Origin: Corallococcus sicarius
Lineage (GTDB): Bacteria > Myxococcota > Myxococcia > Myxococcales > Myxococcaceae
Assembly (NCBI RefSeq): GCF_003611735.1
Contig: NZ_RAWG01000034.1
Location: forward strand, 1 to 49,908
Direction of reading: 5' to 3'
DNA: 49,908 nt
Every line of letters starts with the position of its first letter. The stretch's first letter is position 1. A program made the position numbers and the translations under genes. Below, in pieces: positions 47,488 through 49,908 of this stretch. The notes under the pieces were generated by a model. The model ran no database searches, was not told the origin of the DNA, and saw only the letters and a list, made by a program, of their open reading frames with translations.

Positions 47488-48222
47488 ATGACGTTCAAGT
47501 CGCTCATTGGTTCGCTGACGCTGGCCTCAATCCTGGTGGGAGGCACTTCCTTCGCGGCTGACAGCTACGAGCCGGTGCCTCCGCACGAGAACGAGCCCAA
47601 GCCCGACGGGGAGTCGAAGCTGGAGCGGGTTCCGCTCTCCTCGGTGCTGCGAGATGCGAAGCCGGAGGACCTGGAGAAGGAGCCCGAGGAAGGCTTCCTG
47701 CCGGACCTGCCCATCGAGGTGGACGGGGAGACGTACTCCGCCAAGGAACTCCAGGAGAAGGACATCCACCTGTCGCACTACGCGCTGGATGATCGCGCGG
47801 CCGAGCGCGGCGTGGTGCTGGGCTTCCGCAAGACGGAGGAGTTCAAGAAGTACCTGGAGGAGACCCAGCAGTTCCCCTCCGAGGAGAAGCCCAAGGGCCT
47901 CCAGACGGCCGCCTGCAATCCCTACTCGTACTTCTTCGAGCACGCCGGGTACTGGGGCAACTACTTCGCGGTGTACCCGGGCTACGGCTACAGCTACGTG
48001 GGCGGCTACTGGAACGATCGCATCTCCTCCCTCTGGAGCACCCAGTGCGGTCGCTGGACGGTCGTCACCGAGCACTCCAACTACAACGGCCACACGCTGT
48101 GGATCAGCCGCTCCTGGGCCCTGCCGAACCTGAGCAACTGGGGCTGGTACACCGGCTGGTGGCCGTTCCGTCGCTGGCACTCGTGGAACGACCGCATCTC
48201 GTCGGTCGTCGTCTACTGGTAG
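47488..48222 (+). CDS. Secreted beta-gamma-crystallin-like protein
   Basis: Protein of 244 residues. ATG 47488 has GGAG 5 bp upstream. Signal peptide (SILVGGTSFAA), then an acidic Glu/Lys/Pro-rich region (about 25-160). The C-terminal part has two copies of a Greek-key-like unit with the calcium motif NDRISS (YWNDRISSLW and SWNDRISSVVVYW) and the HSNYNGHTLW segment. The (N/D)(N/D)xx(S/T)S motif is the calcium site of beta-gamma-crystallins such as the myxobacterial spore-coat Protein S. A role as secreted calcium-binding or inhibitor (I36-like) protein is likely. Confidence 0.8.
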   Translation: MTFKSLIGSLTLASILVGGTSFAADSYEPVPPHENEPKPDGESKLERVPLSSVLRDAKPEDLEKEPEEGFLPDLPIEVDGETYSAKELQEKDIHLSHYALDDRAAERGVVLGFRKTEEFKKYLEETQQFPSEEKPKGLQTAACNPYSYFFEHAGYWGNYFAVYPGYGYSYVGGYWNDRISSLWSTQCGRWTVVTEHSNYNGHTLWISRSWALPNLSNWGWYTGWWPFRRWHSWNDRISSVVVYW

Positions 48223-48239
48223 CCCCGGAGTGAAGGGGA

Positions 48240-48269
48240 GGGACCGGAGCCCGTCAGGGCTTCGGTCCC
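48240..48269. terminator. Hairpin after the crystallin-like gene
   Basis: GGGACCGGAGCCC (48240-48252) pairs with GGGCTTCGGTCCC (48257-48269) with a single G-U pair and a GTCA loop. It lies between the stop at 48222 and the convergent stop at 48290, so it can terminate both genes. Confidence 0.75.
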
Positions 48270-48289
48270 GCAGTCCCCCGCAGCTCCGG

Positions 48290-48802
48290 TCACTTGCGGC
48301 CGGACTCGGCATCACGTCGGCTCGGGATTCCATCGAGCCAGGTGCCTCCGCGGCGCATGAGCAGCGTGGGAAGCCTCCTCAAGGCCCAGGCCGCGGGACT
48401 CTCTACCCGCACCGCATCCTCGAACGGGAGGCGACGGGCGTATTTCACCTGGTCCGTCCACATCATCATCGCCTGTTGAGCGGCCTCGTCCTCAGGCCCC
48501 CAGACGTAGCAAGCCGTCGTCGACCCAAACCGGCAGAGCGCGCAGAGCTCCACTCCCAGGCCTCGCGCTCGCGCGCGCTCGAAGAGCGGGTGTGCAAGCT
48601 GCTCGTTTGACTCTCGCAGCGGCGCTCGAATCGCGATCCGCGGAGCGAAGCTCTCCCCGCCGTCTACGATGACGGGCTTCCGGCGCCTGATGAGCTGAAG
48701 GTCCTCTCGGAAGACCCAGGTGAGGTGCGTCGGATGCCCGTCTCGCGCCAGCGAATCACGCAAGGGCTCCACGGCTTCCTTGAATGGCGGAATCGCAGTC
48801 AT
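48290..48802 (-). CDS. Hypothetical cytoplasmic protein
   Basis: Protein of 170 residues from ATG 48802 with no signal peptide or membrane helix. Conserved-looking segments are LTWVFREDLQLIRRRKPVIV, FAPRIAIRAPLRESNEQLAH and TTACYVWGPEDEAAQQAMMMW. Part of it could be an alpha/beta fold, but I recognise no family. The ribosome binding site is weak. It is separated from its neighbours by a terminator and by about 110 bp. Confidence 0.6.
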   Translation of the reverse strand: MTAIPPFKEAVEPLRDSLARDGHPTHLTWVFREDLQLIRRRKPVIVDGGESFAPRIAIRAPLRESNEQLAHPLFERARARGLGVELCALCRFGSTTACYVWGPEDEAAQQAMMMWTDQVKYARRLPFEDAVRVESPAAWALRRLPTLLMRRGGTWLDGIPSRRDAESGRK

Positions 48803-48915
48803 GCGCGCAATCTAGCGCTTGCTGGCAACAGAAGCCCGGAGGTTGCGACGCTCAAGGACGAAGAGGGGCCCCGGCAACCTGCCCGTGCCCCTCCGGGCCT
48901 ACCCGTGCTCCTGGG

Positions 48916-49095
48916 TCAGTTGGGGCAGCTCACGCTGCCCTTGAAGTTGCAGCAGTTGTTGCCCGGTCGCCAGGAGGCCGACGCTGCCGAGCACTGAAAC
49001 ACGTCGGTCTGGGTCGCTCCGGCACCGTCAATGACGTAGCAGAAGTCCGAGTACGCCGCCGGTTGCACGGCGCGGCAGGCGCCAATTCCTGGGGC
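48916..49095 (-). pseudogene. Cys-rich C-terminal fragment out of frame with the upstream gene
   Basis: An open stretch ending at 48916 encodes about 60 residues with six cysteines (GACRAVQPAAYSDFCYVIDG, VFQCSA, NNCCNFKGSVSCPN), which looks like the tail of a secreted protein. No ATG or signal peptide precedes it; going upstream the frame becomes antisense-like inside the 3' end of the membrane protein gene at 49101. It is either a remnant of a truncated gene or a part joined by a frameshift. No start can be supported. Confidence 0.4.
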
Positions 49096-49100
49096 CGCGT

Positions 49101-49908
49101 TCAGGGCTCCGGCGCGGGCGCTTGAGGAGCCGTGGGAACGGCATCCCCCATCTCCGCCTCCTTCGGGACCGGACGCATCACGATGGCGGCCCACAGTGCC
49201 AGGTGCCAGGGCAGCAGCAGGAGGCTGCCGGGGCCCATGGAGGCCGTGCCCGCGAGGCTCGCCAGTCCCCAGCCGACGAACAGCAACCACAGCCCCGCCG
49301 CGCCAACGACTTGCAGCCATCGCTTCCGCAGGCCGTGACCCAGGAAGGAGCACAGCGCGGGAAGCCACACCCCCACCATCCCGAGGATGAGGGATGGCCC
49401 GAGTGAGGAGCCCCAGTCGAACTGCACGGCGCCGGTGAACTCCGCGACCAGTCTGATGAGGCCCGTCTGGTGCAACGAGGACAGCAGCGTGATGACGACG
49501 CTTCCTGCCCCGGGGCCCGGTCCCGGACGTGGGCTGTCATTGACGGGGGGCGCGGACGGGTACGACTCCACCATTTCGGGCGGCAGCTCCAGCGCGTACG
49601 GATATCCCAGGGCCAGCAGGGCGGCCATGGCCGCCTGACGCACCGTCGTCCAGTTCTCCCCCCTGTACTTGCCCACGGGGTTGTCGCGCGACATCAGTCC
49701 CAGCAGCAGGTCCGCCCGCTCCCGGAGCGACGCGTCCGCGGCGGGGGCACGGCCCATTGCCGCGATGAGCGCGTCGATGTCCGCACGCACCATCCCAGGC
49801 GATTTCACCTCGGCCAGCAGGGCCGCGAGCGGGGGAAACGCCTCCGCCGTCTCCGCGGCCACGGGCTGGGGCGCGTCGGTCGTCTCGTCGGCGGTGGGCG
49901 GCGCGGGG
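49101..49908 (-). CDS. Membrane protein with Pro-rich start, N-terminus cut by window edge
   Basis: At least 253 residues from a GTG at 49862; the open frame continues with Pro/Thr/Asp-rich codons to the right edge, so the true start is probably outside. About residues 5-90 (counted from the GTG) form a helical cytoplasmic domain (ADIDALIAAMGRAPAADASL). Residues 118-230 hold about four membrane helices (LILGMVGVWLPALCSFLGHG, VGAAGLWLLFVGWGLASLAG, LLLLPWHLALWAAIVM). No family recognised. Confidence 0.7.
   Translation of the reverse strand, partial: PAPPTADETTDAPQPVAAETAEAFPPLAALLAEVKSPGMVRADIDALIAAMGRAPAADASLRERADLLLGLMSRDNPVGKYRGENWTTVRQAAMAALLALGYPYALELPPEMVESYPSAPPVNDSPRPGPGPGAGSVVITLLSSLHQTGLIRLVAEFTGAVQFDWGSSLGPSLILGMVGVWLPALCSFLGHGLRKRWLQVVGAAGLWLLFVGWGLASLAGTASMGPGSLLLLPWHLALWAAIVMRPVPKEAEMGDAVPTAPQAPAPEP

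Noticed and set aside
1..49908. CRISPR arrays, tRNA, rRNA and insertion sequences
   Set aside because: No regular direct repeats with spacers, no recognisable cloverleaf or rRNA sequence and no transposase were found by reading; covariance-model searches could not be run.

Overview
The window looks like chromosomal DNA of a fruiting myxobacterium (Cystobacterineae: Myxococcus, Corallococcus or Archangium type). GC is very high with strong third-position GC bias, and lipoproteins are unusually numerous. There are Ser/Thr kinase and FHA/sigma54 regulators, a DUF2381-type protein, an ADYC-type protein, M57 (HEIGH-type) metallopeptidases, PEGA/nSTAND/FGE fusions and a beta-gamma-crystallin-like secreted protein. 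The exact species cannot be told. No rRNA, tRNA, CRISPR array or insertion sequence was seen.

Layout. 1-3.1 kb: a LytTR-type two-component pair (response regulator cut by the left edge) and a divergent membrane-anchored hypothetical protein. 3.1-9.9 kb, minus strand: a vWA-domain protein with a TonB-plug-like front end, a histidine kinase, an OmpR-type regulator, and an SBBP-repeat/discoidin lipoprotein whose ribosome binding site lies inside a long perfect hairpin. 10-11.7 kb: an aldehyde dehydrogenase of the GapN type. 11.8-14.3 kb: a small lipoprotein, a DUF2381 protein and a badly decayed type I restriction HsdR remnant. 14.5-16.1 kb: a pterin cluster (atypical PTPS, an SDR, and QueD convergent to them).

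16-26 kb: lipoproteins surround a signalling operon made of an FHA / degenerate-GGDEF / sigma54 activator and a very large Ser/Thr kinase-nSTAND-PEGA-FGE fusion that overlaps it by ATGA. Two intergenic regions, one before the activator and one before the ADYC lipoprotein, each hold a cluster of 13-bp palindromes GGCARNNNTTGCC followed by a -24/-12 (sigma54) promoter. This suggests a self-controlled regulon with the lipoprotein as an output.

26-34 kb: a GyrI-like protein and AraC regulator divergent from an NmrA-type oxidoreductase, with a phased operator between them; then a trans-aconitate methyltransferase, an outer-membrane barrel protein, a menorin/GDPD-like protein and a large carboxypeptidase-regulatory-repeat protein.

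34.2-40.9 kb is the most unusual part. It is a tight seven-gene minus-strand operon: three tandem paralogous 71-73-residue peptides with a conserved N-terminus and a variable two-cysteine C-terminus, a 998-residue GH57-DUF1611 fusion, an ABC exporter, a one-helix small protein, and a minimal cytoplasmic subtilisin-like protease. It has the layout of a peptide natural-product (RiPP-like) pathway, but with a candidate modifying enzyme that I do not know from any RiPP class.

41-49.9 kb: secreted and lipid-anchored hydrolases (M57 - S1 - M57 and an HExxH lipoprotein), a bacterial defensin-like (CSalphabeta) peptide, another Cys-rich secreted peptide, a beta-gamma-crystallin-like protein, a hypothetical protein, and a membrane protein cut by the right edge.
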